Shown in pieces: positions 43,057-51,067 of a DNA stretch of 64,000 bases. Where the stretch lies: assembly GCF_025264665.1 (NCBI RefSeq), contig NZ_CP073697.1, forward strand, positions 4,135,501-4,199,500, read 5' to 3'. Origin of the DNA: Edaphobacter flagellatus (GTDB taxonomy: Bacteria > Acidobacteriota > Terriglobia > Terriglobales > Acidobacteriaceae). The position numbers and the translations under genes are program-made. The notes under the pieces were generated by a model, which saw only the letters and a list, made by a program, of their open reading frames with translations, made no database searches and was not told the origin of the DNA. Position 1 is the stretch's first letter. The number at the start of each line of letters is the position of its first letter.

Positions 43057-44304
43057 ATGGGGGCCATGATGAACGGGACAGGTGCGTTGTTGGAAGAAAC
43101 GCTGGGGTTAGAGGCGATGTCGGCGCGTACGGTGGTACTGGCGAGTGCGGATGCTGCGATCCGTTCGCGTCTGCGAATCTCGCTGACAGAACTGCGATGG
43201 GAGGTGCATGAGGCTGCGGGTGGAGCAGAAGCGATCGCGCAACTGGAGTTGTTGCGCCCAGAAGCGCTGCTGGTGGATAGCTGGTTGCCCGATCTGGAAG
43301 CGAGCGAGTTTGCCGGACAGATACGCATGATGTATCCGGGTGTGGACTTGATGCGGATGGATGGGGGAGAGGCAGGAGAAGCACGCAGCCCGAGGAGGAA
43401 TGAACTTCTTCACGCACTGCGCGAAGTGCAGGGCGGTGCGGCGAACGATACGGCGGCATGGAATGCGGCCCCTGCGGCTGTGCCGCTGTCCTCAGTGCGC
43501 GTTCCGGGGCAGGCTCCTGTGGACGAGGTGCGGGTGACGGCCCTGTTGCCGGAGATGGTAGGGGCGAGTGAGCCGATGCGCGAGCTGTCGGAATTGATCC
43601 GGCTGGTGGCTCCGCGATCTTCGACCGTACTGATCGAAGGTGAGACGGGAACGGGCAAAGAGATTGTGGCAAAGGCGATTCATCGGCTGAGTGATCGCGC
43701 GTCGAAGCCGTTTGTTGTGTTGAACTGCGCGGCGATTCCAGAGTCTTTGCTGGAGGCCGAGCTGTTTGGACATACGCGGGGTGCATTTACCGGAGCGGTG
43801 CAGTCGCGGACGGGGCGCATTGAGGCAGCGCATGGAGGGACGCTGTTTCTCGACGAGATTGGAGAGATGCCGCTGGCGCTGCAGGCGAAGATGCTGCGCT
43901 TCCTGGAGTATGGCGAGCTGCAGCGTGTCGGCGACAACGAGACGATGCGCGTGGATGTGAGAGTGGTGGCGGCGACGCATCAGCCGCTGGAGCTGAGAGC
44001 TGCGGAGGGAAGTTTTCGACTGGACTTGTATCACCGGCTGGCGGTGTTTCCGGTTGAGGTCCCTTCGCTGCGTGCGCGGATGGAAGATATACCGCTGCTG
44101 GCAGAGCACATTCTTTCGATGCTGGGACAGAAGGCTCCGCGCAAGCGACTGAGTAGTGAGGCTCTGGAAAGATTGAAGGGGCATTACTGGCCGGGCAATG
44201 TGCGTGAATTGATGCATGTGCTGGAGCGCGCTGCGATTCTTGCGGCGGACAAGATGGAGATTGGCCCGGATGAGATACGGTATCGACGGGCTTCACGGGG
44301 ATAG
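43057..44304 (+). CDS. sigma-54-dependent flagellar activator lacking a DNA-binding domain
   Basis: 415 residues. A receiver-like domain (about 24-105) keeps Asp D74 (LLVDSWLPD), but the acidic pocket is eroded (VLASADAA instead of VDDD). The AAA+ domain is intact: Walker A GETGTGKE at 195-202, the sigma-54 contact loop GAFTGA at 242-247, Walker B FLDEIGE, and arginine-finger region RLDLYHRL. The protein ends at YRRASRG right after the AAA+ lid, with no Fis-type helix-turn-helix. Helicobacter FlgR is a known activator without one. Downstream flagellar operons carry sigma-54 promoters. ATG 43057, 43066 or 43069 could start it. Confidence 0.9.
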   Translation: MGAMMNGTGALLEETLGLEAMSARTVVLASADAAIRSRLRISLTELRWEVHEAAGGAEAIAQLELLRPEALLVDSWLPDLEASEFAGQIRMMYPGVDLMRMDGGEAGEARSPRRNELLHALREVQGGAANDTAAWNAAPAAVPLSSVRVPGQAPVDEVRVTALLPEMVGASEPMRELSELIRLVAPRSSTVLIEGETGTGKEIVAKAIHRLSDRASKPFVVLNCAAIPESLLEAELFGHTRGAFTGAVQSRTGRIEAAHGGTLFLDEIGEMPLALQAKMLRFLEYGELQRVGDNETMRVDVRVVAATHQPLELRAAEGSFRLDLYHRLAVFPVEVPSLRARMEDIPLLAEHILSMLGQKAPRKRLSSEALERLKGHYWPGNVRELMHVLERAAILAADKMEIGPDEIRYRRASRG

Positions 44305-44332
44305 TTTCAGACAAGGTTGTCCATTCGCTTAG

Positions 44333-44361
44333 AGCGCTCTCATTCGAGGGCGCTTTTTTTT
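44333..44361 (+). terminator. rho-independent terminator after the activator gene
   Basis: AGCGCTCTC and GAGGGCGCT form a 9-bp stem (one G-U) with an ATTC loop, followed by eight T. It separates the regulatory operon from flgB, and its T-run abuts the flgB promoter. Confidence 0.8.
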
Positions 44362-44376
44362 GGCGCGCGAAGTGCA
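44361..44376 (+). promoter_or_regulatory. sigma-54 promoter of flgB
   Basis: TGGCGCGCGAAGTGCA fits the -24/-12 consensus TGGCACG-N4-TTGCA with two mismatches, and the GG and GC dinucleotides are correctly spaced. The transcript would start near 44387, close to the GGAGGAG ribosome-binding site. Confidence 0.7.
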
Positions 44377-44399
44377 TAGAGACAGGCGGAGGAGTTTCT

Positions 44400-44759
44400 A
44401 TGCAGGTGACGACGGCTTTGAGCGATGCGTTAGGGCGGTATCTAGACCTGACGGGGGAACAGATGAAGCTGACGGCAAGCAATATGGCCAATGTGGACAC
44501 GCCTGGGTACAAGACGCAGGGGTTCGATTTTGAGCAGGAGTTTGCGCGGCAGCTTACGGGGGCAGGCTCGACGGGCTTCGCGCAGCCTGCGGCCCAGGAT
44601 GTGGATGGGTTGGTGACGCGGCCGGATGGCAACAATGTGTCGATGGATCGCGAGGGGATTCAGCTGGCGAAGTCGCAGCTGCAGTTTCGGCTTGGCGTAG
44701 AGCTATTGAAGCATGAGTATTCGACGGTGATGAGCGCGATCCATGCGGAGGCGAAATAA
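44400..44759 (+). CDS. flgB: flagellar basal-body rod protein FlgB
   Basis: A 119-residue proximal rod subunit. The N-terminal rod motif LTASNMANVDTPGYKTQGFDF is nearly canonical (S-N-[MI]-A-N-x-[DN]-T-P-G-Y). GGAGGAG ends seven bases before ATG 44400. First gene of the large flagellar structural operon and three bases from flgC. Confidence 0.95.
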   Translation: MQVTTALSDALGRYLDLTGEQMKLTASNMANVDTPGYKTQGFDFEQEFARQLTGAGSTGFAQPAAQDVDGLVTRPDGNNVSMDREGIQLAKSQLQFRLGVELLKHEYSTVMSAIHAEAK

Positions 44760-44762
44760 GCG

Positions 44763-45248
44763 ATGAATCTTTTTGGCGTGATGGACGTGAGTGCGTCGGC
44801 GTTGAAGGCTGAGCGTGTGCGCGCTGAGGTGGTCGCCGCGAATATGGCGAATGCGGAAACGACGCGAACGGCGGACGGCGACCCGTATCAGAGGCATCAT
44901 GTGGTCTTTGAAGCAGAGGGCGCTGAGAGTTTCAAGCACTCGCTGGTGAACCATCTGGGTGGGTCAGGGGTGGGCTCGATGCGGTTGGGCAGATCGGTGA
45001 CGGCGGATACGTCGGTGGACGGAGGCGTTGCGGTGACGGGAGTGATCAGCGATGCAAGCGCGCCGCTGCGCCGCTATGACCCGCAGCACCCGGATGCAGG
45101 GCCAGATGGCTATGTGTCGTATCCGGATATCAATCCGCTGACAGAGATGGTGGATCTGATGGGAGCGCAGCGCTCGTATGGAGCGAATGCGTCGGCGATA
45201 CAGGCGGAGAAGAACATGGTGGCTTCTTCGCTGGACATTCTGAAGTGA
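44763..45248 (+). CDS. flgC: flagellar basal-body rod protein FlgC
   Basis: A 161-residue rod protein. The N-terminal motif EVVAANMANAETTRTADG and the C-terminal coil LTEMVDLMGAQRSYGANASA are standard, and the middle YVSYPDINP segment is diagnostic for FlgC. It exports through the flagellar type III apparatus and assembles with FlgB and FliE. Confidence 0.95.
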   Translation: MNLFGVMDVSASALKAERVRAEVVAANMANAETTRTADGDPYQRHHVVFEAEGAESFKHSLVNHLGGSGVGSMRLGRSVTADTSVDGGVAVTGVISDASAPLRRYDPQHPDAGPDGYVSYPDINPLTEMVDLMGAQRSYGANASAIQAEKNMVASSLDILK

Positions 45249-45279
45249 TACAGCGTGAGCAGAGAGACGGAGGCAAGCG

Positions 45280-45588
45280 ATGAGTGGAGCGAGTGTGTTT
45301 TCTAGTGTTGCGCAGCAGGTGAGCTCGATTGCCAGCGGAGTGAAGAGTGAGCAGAAGCGTACGCCGGATGCTCCGTTTGCCGGAGTGCTGAAGACGATGG
45401 TGGACACGACGAACGAGCTGGATCGCAAGGCGTCGGAGACGGTGACCGGACTGCTGAACGGGAAGGGCGTGGAGATTCACGATGCAATGATTGCGACGCA
45501 GAAGGCGGACATGGCCTTTGAGCTTGCATTGCAGGTGAGGAACAAGGCGGTCGCGGTCTATCAGCAGATGATGACGATGCAGTTTTAG
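45280..45588 (+). CDS. fliE: flagellar hook-basal body complex protein FliE
   Basis: A 102-residue junction protein between MS ring and rod. The C-terminal region (EIHDAMIATQKADMAFELAL and QVRNKAVAVYQQMMTMQF) is strongly conserved in FliE. The order flgB-flgC-fliE-fliF is the usual one. Confidence 0.95.
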   Translation: MSGASVFSSVAQQVSSIASGVKSEQKRTPDAPFAGVLKTMVDTTNELDRKASETVTGLLNGKGVEIHDAMIATQKADMAFELALQVRNKAVAVYQQMMTMQF

Positions 45589-45628
45589 TTTTGTGCGAAC
45601 AGAACTCCTTCGAATGTGAGCGAGGCAG

Positions 45629-47428
45629 ATGGCAGAGACGGAACAGCAGCAGAGCGCGGGACTCGAAAGAGCGGAGCGGGCTGGTATAGGCGTTCAGGCG
45701 GGCGCAGCAGGAAAAGTGATGGCAGCCGTTACGGTTCTGCGTGAACGGCTGATGGCACTGCCTGCGGCAAAGCGGACGTGGCTTTTGGCCGCTGCCGCAT
45801 TTGTTGCTGCGGTGGGAGCTGCGATGGCGTGGTATGCGGGGCGCACGGATTGGCGGCCGCTGTTCAGTGGCCTGGATGCCAAAGACATGCAGCAGGTTTC
45901 GCAGGAGTTGTCTGCGGCAGGGATTCAGTACCGCATGACAGCGGATGGCGGCGGAATCGAGGTGCCTGCCGAATCGGTGGACAAGGCGCGCATGGAAGTT
46001 GCGACGAAGGGAATGCCGCAGACGGGAAGGCTGGGGTTCGAGCTGTTCGACAAGCCGAACTGGGTAGGTAGTGAGTTTGACGAGAAGGTGAACTATCAAC
46101 GGGCGCTTGAGGGCGAGCTGGAGCACACGATTGCAGCGCTGGGTGCGGTGCGTTCGGCGAGAGTACATCTGGTGCTGCCGCAGCAGTCGTTGTTTACGTC
46201 GGAGGAGCGGGCAGCGAAGGCTTCGGTGGTGCTGAAGCTGAAACGTGCATCGCTGAGCGAAGAACAGGTGGAGGCGATTCGCAGCCTGGTGGCGGGCGCG
46301 GTAGAGAACCTGAGCCCGGAGAATGTGGCTTTGGTGGATGCAGATGGGCGGGCGAATTTTCGTCCTCGATCGAAGAGTGGTATGGAGGCGGATGTTGAGC
46401 AGGCGATGGAGGCGAAGCTGGTGGCAATGCTGGAGCCATTGGCAGGCCGTGACAATGTCCGCGCAACGGTGAATGTGAGCTATGAAGAAGGATTGGAAGA
46501 GCGAACGGATGAGGTTTACGATCCGAACCAGTCGGCGACGCTGAGTCTACAGAAGAGCGAGCAGACACAGACGCAACCAGTGAAGGCGACAGGGGTGCCA
46601 GGTACGGCGAGCAACTCGCCTGCGGGTGCGCCTGCGGGTGCGGTGCAGGGTTCGGCGGCTGCGGCTGCTCCGGGGACGCCGCCGCTGCTACAGAAGGAGG
46701 CACTGCCGGTGTATCCGCAACAGGGATATGGTGCGGGGCAGAGTATTCATGAAGAGAACGGAACATATGGTGTGAGCAAACATGTTGTTCACACAGAGCA
46801 GGCTCCGGGGCGAGTGCGACGCGTGACGGCTGCAGTGGTTGTGAATGATCGCGCGATGGCTGAGGGGACAGGTAAGGCTGAGCACACGGTATGGAAGCCA
46901 CGTAACGCGGATGAGATGCGCAGGCTGGAACAGTTGGCGGAGGCCGCCGTGGGATATGACGTCAAGCGTGGCGACCAGGTCGTGGTGGAGAACGTAAGCT
47001 TCAGTTCGAACGCGCCTGACGTGAAGCCGCCAGTCATGACACAGGTGATGGAGCAGGCGCGAGCGCTGGCTCGCACGCAGCCAGGTTTGGCACGTACAGC
47101 AGTTCTTGGTGCACTTGGAGTGTTGCTGGTGCTGTTTGTTTTGCGGCCGATCGCAGGGCAGGTGACCGCGACGTTGCGTGAGCCGATGTTGCTGGAGAAG
47201 GGAAGAGAGACGGCAGAGCTTGGTGCTGGAGCATCTGAGCCGGAGTTGCTGGAGCCTACGGTTCCGATTCATGCGAGTTTGCCGGTAGCGACACGCGCCG
47301 GAATGAAAGAACAGTTGCAGCAGAAGGGGATCTTTGAGCAGGTGGCGGAGCATATCCGTCGCGAACCGGCGCAGAGCACGAGGCTGCTTGAGGCGTGGAT
47401 CGGGTCGGGAGAGGAGACGGAGGCATGA
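45629..47428 (+). CDS. fliF: flagellar MS-ring protein FliF
   Basis: A 599-residue inner-membrane ring protein. First membrane helix about residues 51-70, then the YscJ-like ring-building domain (FSGLDAKDMQQVSQELSAAG and LPQQSLFTSEERAAKASVVL), a Gly/Ala/Pro-rich periplasmic section around 330-360, and a second helix near 495-510 (LGVLLVLFVLRPIAGQ). The cytoplasmic C terminus that binds FliG ends LLEAWIGSGEETEA. It overlaps fliG by ATGA. Confidence 0.95.
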   Translation: MAETEQQQSAGLERAERAGIGVQAGAAGKVMAAVTVLRERLMALPAAKRTWLLAAAAFVAAVGAAMAWYAGRTDWRPLFSGLDAKDMQQVSQELSAAGIQYRMTADGGGIEVPAESVDKARMEVATKGMPQTGRLGFELFDKPNWVGSEFDEKVNYQRALEGELEHTIAALGAVRSARVHLVLPQQSLFTSEERAAKASVVLKLKRASLSEEQVEAIRSLVAGAVENLSPENVALVDADGRANFRPRSKSGMEADVEQAMEAKLVAMLEPLAGRDNVRATVNVSYEEGLEERTDEVYDPNQSATLSLQKSEQTQTQPVKATGVPGTASNSPAGAPAGAVQGSAAAAAPGTPPLLQKEALPVYPQQGYGAGQSIHEENGTYGVSKHVVHTEQAPGRVRRVTAAVVVNDRAMAEGTGKAEHTVWKPRNADEMRRLEQLAEAAVGYDVKRGDQVVVENVSFSSNAPDVKPPVMTQVMEQARALARTQPGLARTAVLGALGVLLVLFVLRPIAGQVTATLREPMLLEKGRETAELGAGASEPELLEPTVPIHASLPVATRAGMKEQLQQKGIFEQVAEHIRREPAQSTRLLEAWIGSGEETEA

Positions 47429-48501
47429 TGGCAGGGATGCAGAGCGCAACAACGCAGCGTATGCCGCTGATGCTGCCCGAGGATGCCGGTTTTGCTCCGG
47501 CAGAGATACCTGGGCTGCGTAAGGCCGCGATTCTTCTGGTAGCAGTTGGCGATGAGCTGGCCAAGACATTGCTGCAAAGCTTGTCGGAGGGTGATGTGCA
47601 TCGCGTGACGGAAGAGATCACGCGGCTGGGTGAGATTCCGGCGCAGCAGCTGACACAGGTGATGACGGAGTTCTACGGCCTGCTGGAGACGCAGCAATAC
47701 ATGGTGCGCGGCGGTCCGGAGTTTGCTTTGCGCGTGCTGACGGAGGCCTTCGGTGCGACGAAGGCAGAGAGCATGCTGGCACAGGTGAAACGGATTCGCG
47801 AGCGCGCCAACAGCGATATGGCGGTTCTGCAGAGGATGGATCCGCAGCAGCTAAGTAAGTTTCTTGAGACGGAGCATCCGCAGACAATTGCACTGGTGCT
47901 GGCGCATGTCGATGCCAAGCGTGGCTCGATGATCTTGATGCAGTTGGCGCCAGCGTTGCGTGTGGATGTGGTGAAGCGATTGGCGGAGATGCGGCAGTTC
48001 TCGTCGGAGATGGCGCAGAAGGTGGCGTTCGTACTGCATCGCAGGCTGGAAGGGGCCGGCTCGGGCCGCAAGTCGTACTCGGGATTCAAAGCCGTTGCCG
48101 AATTGTTGAATCGTGTGGAGCAAACGGCGAGCAAAGGAATTCTGGAAGAGATTGAACAACAGGAGCCGCAGCTGGCCATTGGCATCAGGAATCTGATGTT
48201 CACCTTTGAAGATTTGTTGACTGTTCCGCCGGAGAGTATTCGCGAGTTTGTTGCGGCTGCGGATAAGCGGGTGATCGCCATGGCCTTGAAGGGGAGCCGG
48301 GAGAATCTGCGGGCGCATCTGTTTAAGGCTATGAGCTCGCGTGCGGTGGAGATGCTGAAGGAAGACATGGAGGTGATGGGCCCGGTGCGGATGAAGGACG
48401 TCGGACTGGCTCAGCAGGAGCTGCTGGCTTTGGCGCGGCAACTGGAGGCCGAGGGCAAGATGATCTTGAAGATGGGGGCCGACGATGACCTTGCAGTATG
48501 A
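47425..48501 (+). CDS. fliG: flagellar motor switch protein FliG
   Basis: A 358-residue rotor protein that couples the C ring to the stators. It has the N domain (GLRKAAILLVAVGDELAKTL), middle domain EHPQTIALVLAHVD and C-terminal torque-helix region (SSRAVEMLKEDMEVMGPVRM), which carries the charged residues that face MotA. ATG 47425 overlaps the fliF stop; an alternative ATG follows immediately. It overlaps fliH by 17 bases. Confidence 0.95.
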   Translation: MMAGMQSATTQRMPLMLPEDAGFAPAEIPGLRKAAILLVAVGDELAKTLLQSLSEGDVHRVTEEITRLGEIPAQQLTQVMTEFYGLLETQQYMVRGGPEFALRVLTEAFGATKAESMLAQVKRIRERANSDMAVLQRMDPQQLSKFLETEHPQTIALVLAHVDAKRGSMILMQLAPALRVDVVKRLAEMRQFSSEMAQKVAFVLHRRLEGAGSGRKSYSGFKAVAELLNRVEQTASKGILEEIEQQEPQLAIGIRNLMFTFEDLLTVPPESIREFVAAADKRVIAMALKGSRENLRAHLFKAMSSRAVEMLKEDMEVMGPVRMKDVGLAQQELLALARQLEAEGKMILKMGADDDLAV

Positions 48502-49189
48502 AGCTGCTCCGATGCTTGAGTGCGTGGACGAAAGAGTAGTGTCGCCACTTGAGTTTGAGCTATTGGAGGAGGCAGCCGCGCTGGCGGAGGTTTCGGTCTC
48601 TACCGGAGTGGTCGATGCCGAGGCGGGGTGGAAGGCTCAGATCGAAGCACTTGAAGCAAAGCTTGAGGCCGTCATCGAAACGGCAACGCGTGATGTCGAA
48701 ATCGCACGGCACGAGGCAGAGATGCGAACGCGTGAGGACCTGCGCTCCGAAATGGAGCAGCAGGTTGCGGCGAAGCGCACCGAAGTTGTCAGGTTGATGG
48801 AGCAATTTGGTCGCGAACGAAAACAATATTTTGCTGCGGTTGAGAGTGAAGTGGTAAGTCTGGCGCTAACGATTGCAGGGCGGGTATTGCATCGTGAGGC
48901 AACGCTCGATCCGATGCTGCTGCGTGGAGTGGTGCATGTTGCTTTGAGCAAGGTTGAGGGAGAGAGCCGCGTAACGCTTCGCGTACCGGAAGGGCAGGCA
49001 GAAGAGTGGCGCGAGATATTTGCAGCCGAGCGGAGCGATGTAGTTGTGTCGGTGATGTCAGACGGCCAGCTCGTGACCGGAGATGCTGTGCTTGAGACGG
49101 CCGTGGGAAGAGTGCAGATGGGAATACGTGATCAGCTGAAGGAGATCGAGCGCGGGTTCTTCGATCTGCTGGAGAAGAGGCCGTCATGA
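48485..49189 (+). CDS. fliH: flagellar assembly protein FliH
   Basis: A 234-residue regulator of the FliI ATPase. It has a helical, charged middle segment (about 60-115, EALEAKLEAVIETATRDVEI) and a C-terminal V-ATPase-E-like domain (VESEVVSLALTIAGRVLHRE). Assignment rests on weak sequence but exact position between fliG and fliI. It overlaps fliI by ATGA. Confidence 0.88.
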   Translation: MTLQYEAAPMLECVDERVVSPLEFELLEEAAALAEVSVSTGVVDAEAGWKAQIEALEAKLEAVIETATRDVEIARHEAEMRTREDLRSEMEQQVAAKRTEVVRLMEQFGRERKQYFAAVESEVVSLALTIAGRVLHREATLDPMLLRGVVHVALSKVEGESRVTLRVPEGQAEEWREIFAAERSDVVVSVMSDGQLVTGDAVLETAVGRVQMGIRDQLKEIERGFFDLLEKRPS

Positions 49190-50517
49190 CAGGTGTTATG
49201 GGGCAGAGCGCGCTAGGAGGAATGCTGGCGCCATATTTCGTGATGCTTGGGCAAAGGCCAGCCTGGCGGTGGCAAGGACGCGTTGTCGAGGCGAACGGAC
49301 AGGCGGTGGAGTCCGAGGGGCCACTCTGCTCGGTGGGTGAGTGTTGCGGAATCGTGGATGCGGAAGGCGTGCGGCATGAGGCCGAGGTCATCGGCTTTCG
49401 CGGGAGAAATGTGTTGGCGATGCCGTTGAATGCCACACACGGTATTCGCTATGGCGATGCGCTGGAGGCGATGGGGAAATTTCCGTCGATCGCTGTTGGT
49501 GAGATGGAAGGAAGAATTCTGAACGCACTGGGTATGCCATTGGATGGCAAGGGAGCGCTGCGCACGGTGGAGATGCGAAGGCTCGATGGGGAGATACCGC
49601 ATCCGATGGAGCGGCTTCCTATCTGCGAGCCGCTGGGTACGGGTGTTCGCGTGATTGATGGATTGCTCACAGTGGGACGTGGTCAGAGGATTGGTGTATT
49701 CGGCGGGTCGGGTGTGGGAAAGAGTACGTTGATCGGGATGATGACGCGAAGCACCCAGGCGGATCTGACGGTTGTTGGGTTGGTGGGGGAGCGTGGCCGA
49801 GAGGTGCGCGAGTTTGTAGAAGAGTCATTGGGCGAAGAAGGGTTGCGACGCTCGGTGGTGGTCGTGTCCACTTCAGATCAGAGTCCCCTGCTGCGCATGC
49901 GGGCAGCGCAAACGGCGACGGCGATAGCTGAGTTTTATGCTGCGCAGGGGAAACATGTTTTGCTGGTACTGGATTCGCTAACGCGCTATGCAATGGCCGC
50001 ACGCGAGATTGGACTGACGGCAGGGGAGCCTCCAACGAATAAGGGATATACACCCTCCGTGTTCACACGCCTAGCTCGATTGGTGGAGCGGGCAGGAAAT
50101 TTTGAGCGGGGAAGCATCACAGCCTTTTATACGGTGCTGATGGAGGGAGACGATCAGCAGGATCCGGTGGTGGATGCGGTGCGGTCATTTGTCGACGGGC
50201 ATATTGTTTTGTCGCGCGCTTTAGCCTCTGGGGGAAGATATCCGCCCGTGAATGTACTGGATTCGCTGAGTCGCTTGATGCCGGCAGTTGCAACAGGCGA
50301 GCAAGTGAAACAGGCTGTGACCGTGCGGAGCCTGCTGGCGGCGTATGCGCGATCGGAAGATCTGATGAGGATCGGCGCATACAAGGCAGGGATGGATAGC
50401 GAACTGGATCGTGCAATCCGTGCCATGCCGGTGCTGCGTAGCTATCTTGAGCAGGGTTCGAGCGAGAGAACAACGTTGGAAGATGCCGTTGATCGGCTGT
50501 GCACAATGGAGTTGTAG
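49186..50517 (+). CDS. fliI: flagellum-specific ATPase FliI
   Basis: A 443-residue F1-beta-like ATPase of the flagellar type III export apparatus. Walker A is FGGSGVGKST (about 170-180), Walker B lies in VLLVLDSLTRYAMAAREIGL, the catalytic Glu in GLVGERGREVREF, and the family signature RAIRAMPVLR is near the C terminus. Normal length. Confidence 0.96.
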   Translation: MTGVMGQSALGGMLAPYFVMLGQRPAWRWQGRVVEANGQAVESEGPLCSVGECCGIVDAEGVRHEAEVIGFRGRNVLAMPLNATHGIRYGDALEAMGKFPSIAVGEMEGRILNALGMPLDGKGALRTVEMRRLDGEIPHPMERLPICEPLGTGVRVIDGLLTVGRGQRIGVFGGSGVGKSTLIGMMTRSTQADLTVVGLVGERGREVREFVEESLGEEGLRRSVVVVSTSDQSPLLRMRAAQTATAIAEFYAAQGKHVLLVLDSLTRYAMAAREIGLTAGEPPTNKGYTPSVFTRLARLVERAGNFERGSITAFYTVLMEGDDQQDPVVDAVRSFVDGHIVLSRALASGGRYPPVNVLDSLSRLMPAVATGEQVKQAVTVRSLLAAYARSEDLMRIGAYKAGMDSELDRAIRAMPVLRSYLEQGSSERTTLEDAVDRLCTMEL

Positions 50518-50519
50518 CC

Positions 50520-50987
50520 ATGCGCGAGCGATTGGGATCAATGCGTCGTTTGCTTCGCGTTTATGAAGCAGTCGAGAAGATGCATGAAGCCGATGCTTCA
50601 CGAGCTGCGTCAGAGGTACGCGAGGTAGAGGAGGCCATCGCTGTGGAGAGTAGAAGCTCCCGTATCGCGTTTGAATGCGAGATGCAGGCGATGGCAGCAG
50701 GAGATTGCTTCGGCAGGTCCGTTGCAGCCGTTCAGCAGAAGGCTGGGGGATGGCGGCGGACGCGACTTGCTGGTGTGTTGCACGAACGGGAAGAACGAAG
50801 CTTTGTCGCCCGCCAGCGACATATGGATAGCAGGCAGTGGAGCGAGAGAGTGCAGCGGTTAGCCGACCAAGCCACGGAAGATGCAGAAAAAGTAGAGGCG
50901 AAGCGAGAGCAGATGGCTGCGGATGACAGGTTCCTCTCAAGAAGCCGATGGAAGCGTCTCAGTTTGAAAGACAGAGTAAGCGAATAA
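50520..50987 (+). CDS. fliJ: flagellar FliJ-like coiled-coil protein
   Basis: 155 residues, almost wholly helical and charged, with coiled-coil stretches (ASEVREVEEAIAVESRSS and VQRLADQATEDAEKVEAKRE). FliJ proteins share little sequence but always follow fliI and help the export gate and ATPase. ATG 50520 is two bases after the fliI stop. The call is by position and architecture. Confidence 0.78.
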   Translation: MRERLGSMRRLLRVYEAVEKMHEADASRAASEVREVEEAIAVESRSSRIAFECEMQAMAAGDCFGRSVAAVQQKAGGWRRTRLAGVLHEREERSFVARQRHMDSRQWSERVQRLADQATEDAEKVEAKREQMAADDRFLSRSRWKRLSLKDRVSE

Positions 50988-51016
50988 AGGTTTCCTAATG
51001 CAGTTCCAGATGGCTT

Positions 51017-51032
51017 TGGCACGGTAGGTGCA
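51017..51032 (+). promoter_or_regulatory. sigma-54 promoter of fliK
   Basis: TGGCACGGTAGGTGCA has a perfect -24 half (TGGCACG) and the -12 GTGCA element with correct spacing. It predicts a start near 51043 and lies downstream of fliJ, so it begins a new transcription unit. Confidence 0.8.
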
Positions 51033-51067
51033 ACTTAGCGAGCTAACAGGCAGGAGGGGTGATTGTG

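Noticed and set aside
42203..43786. 527-residue minus-strand ORF over the response regulator and activator genes
   Set aside because: Arg/His/Pro/Ser-rich shadow of two well-supported plus-strand genes.
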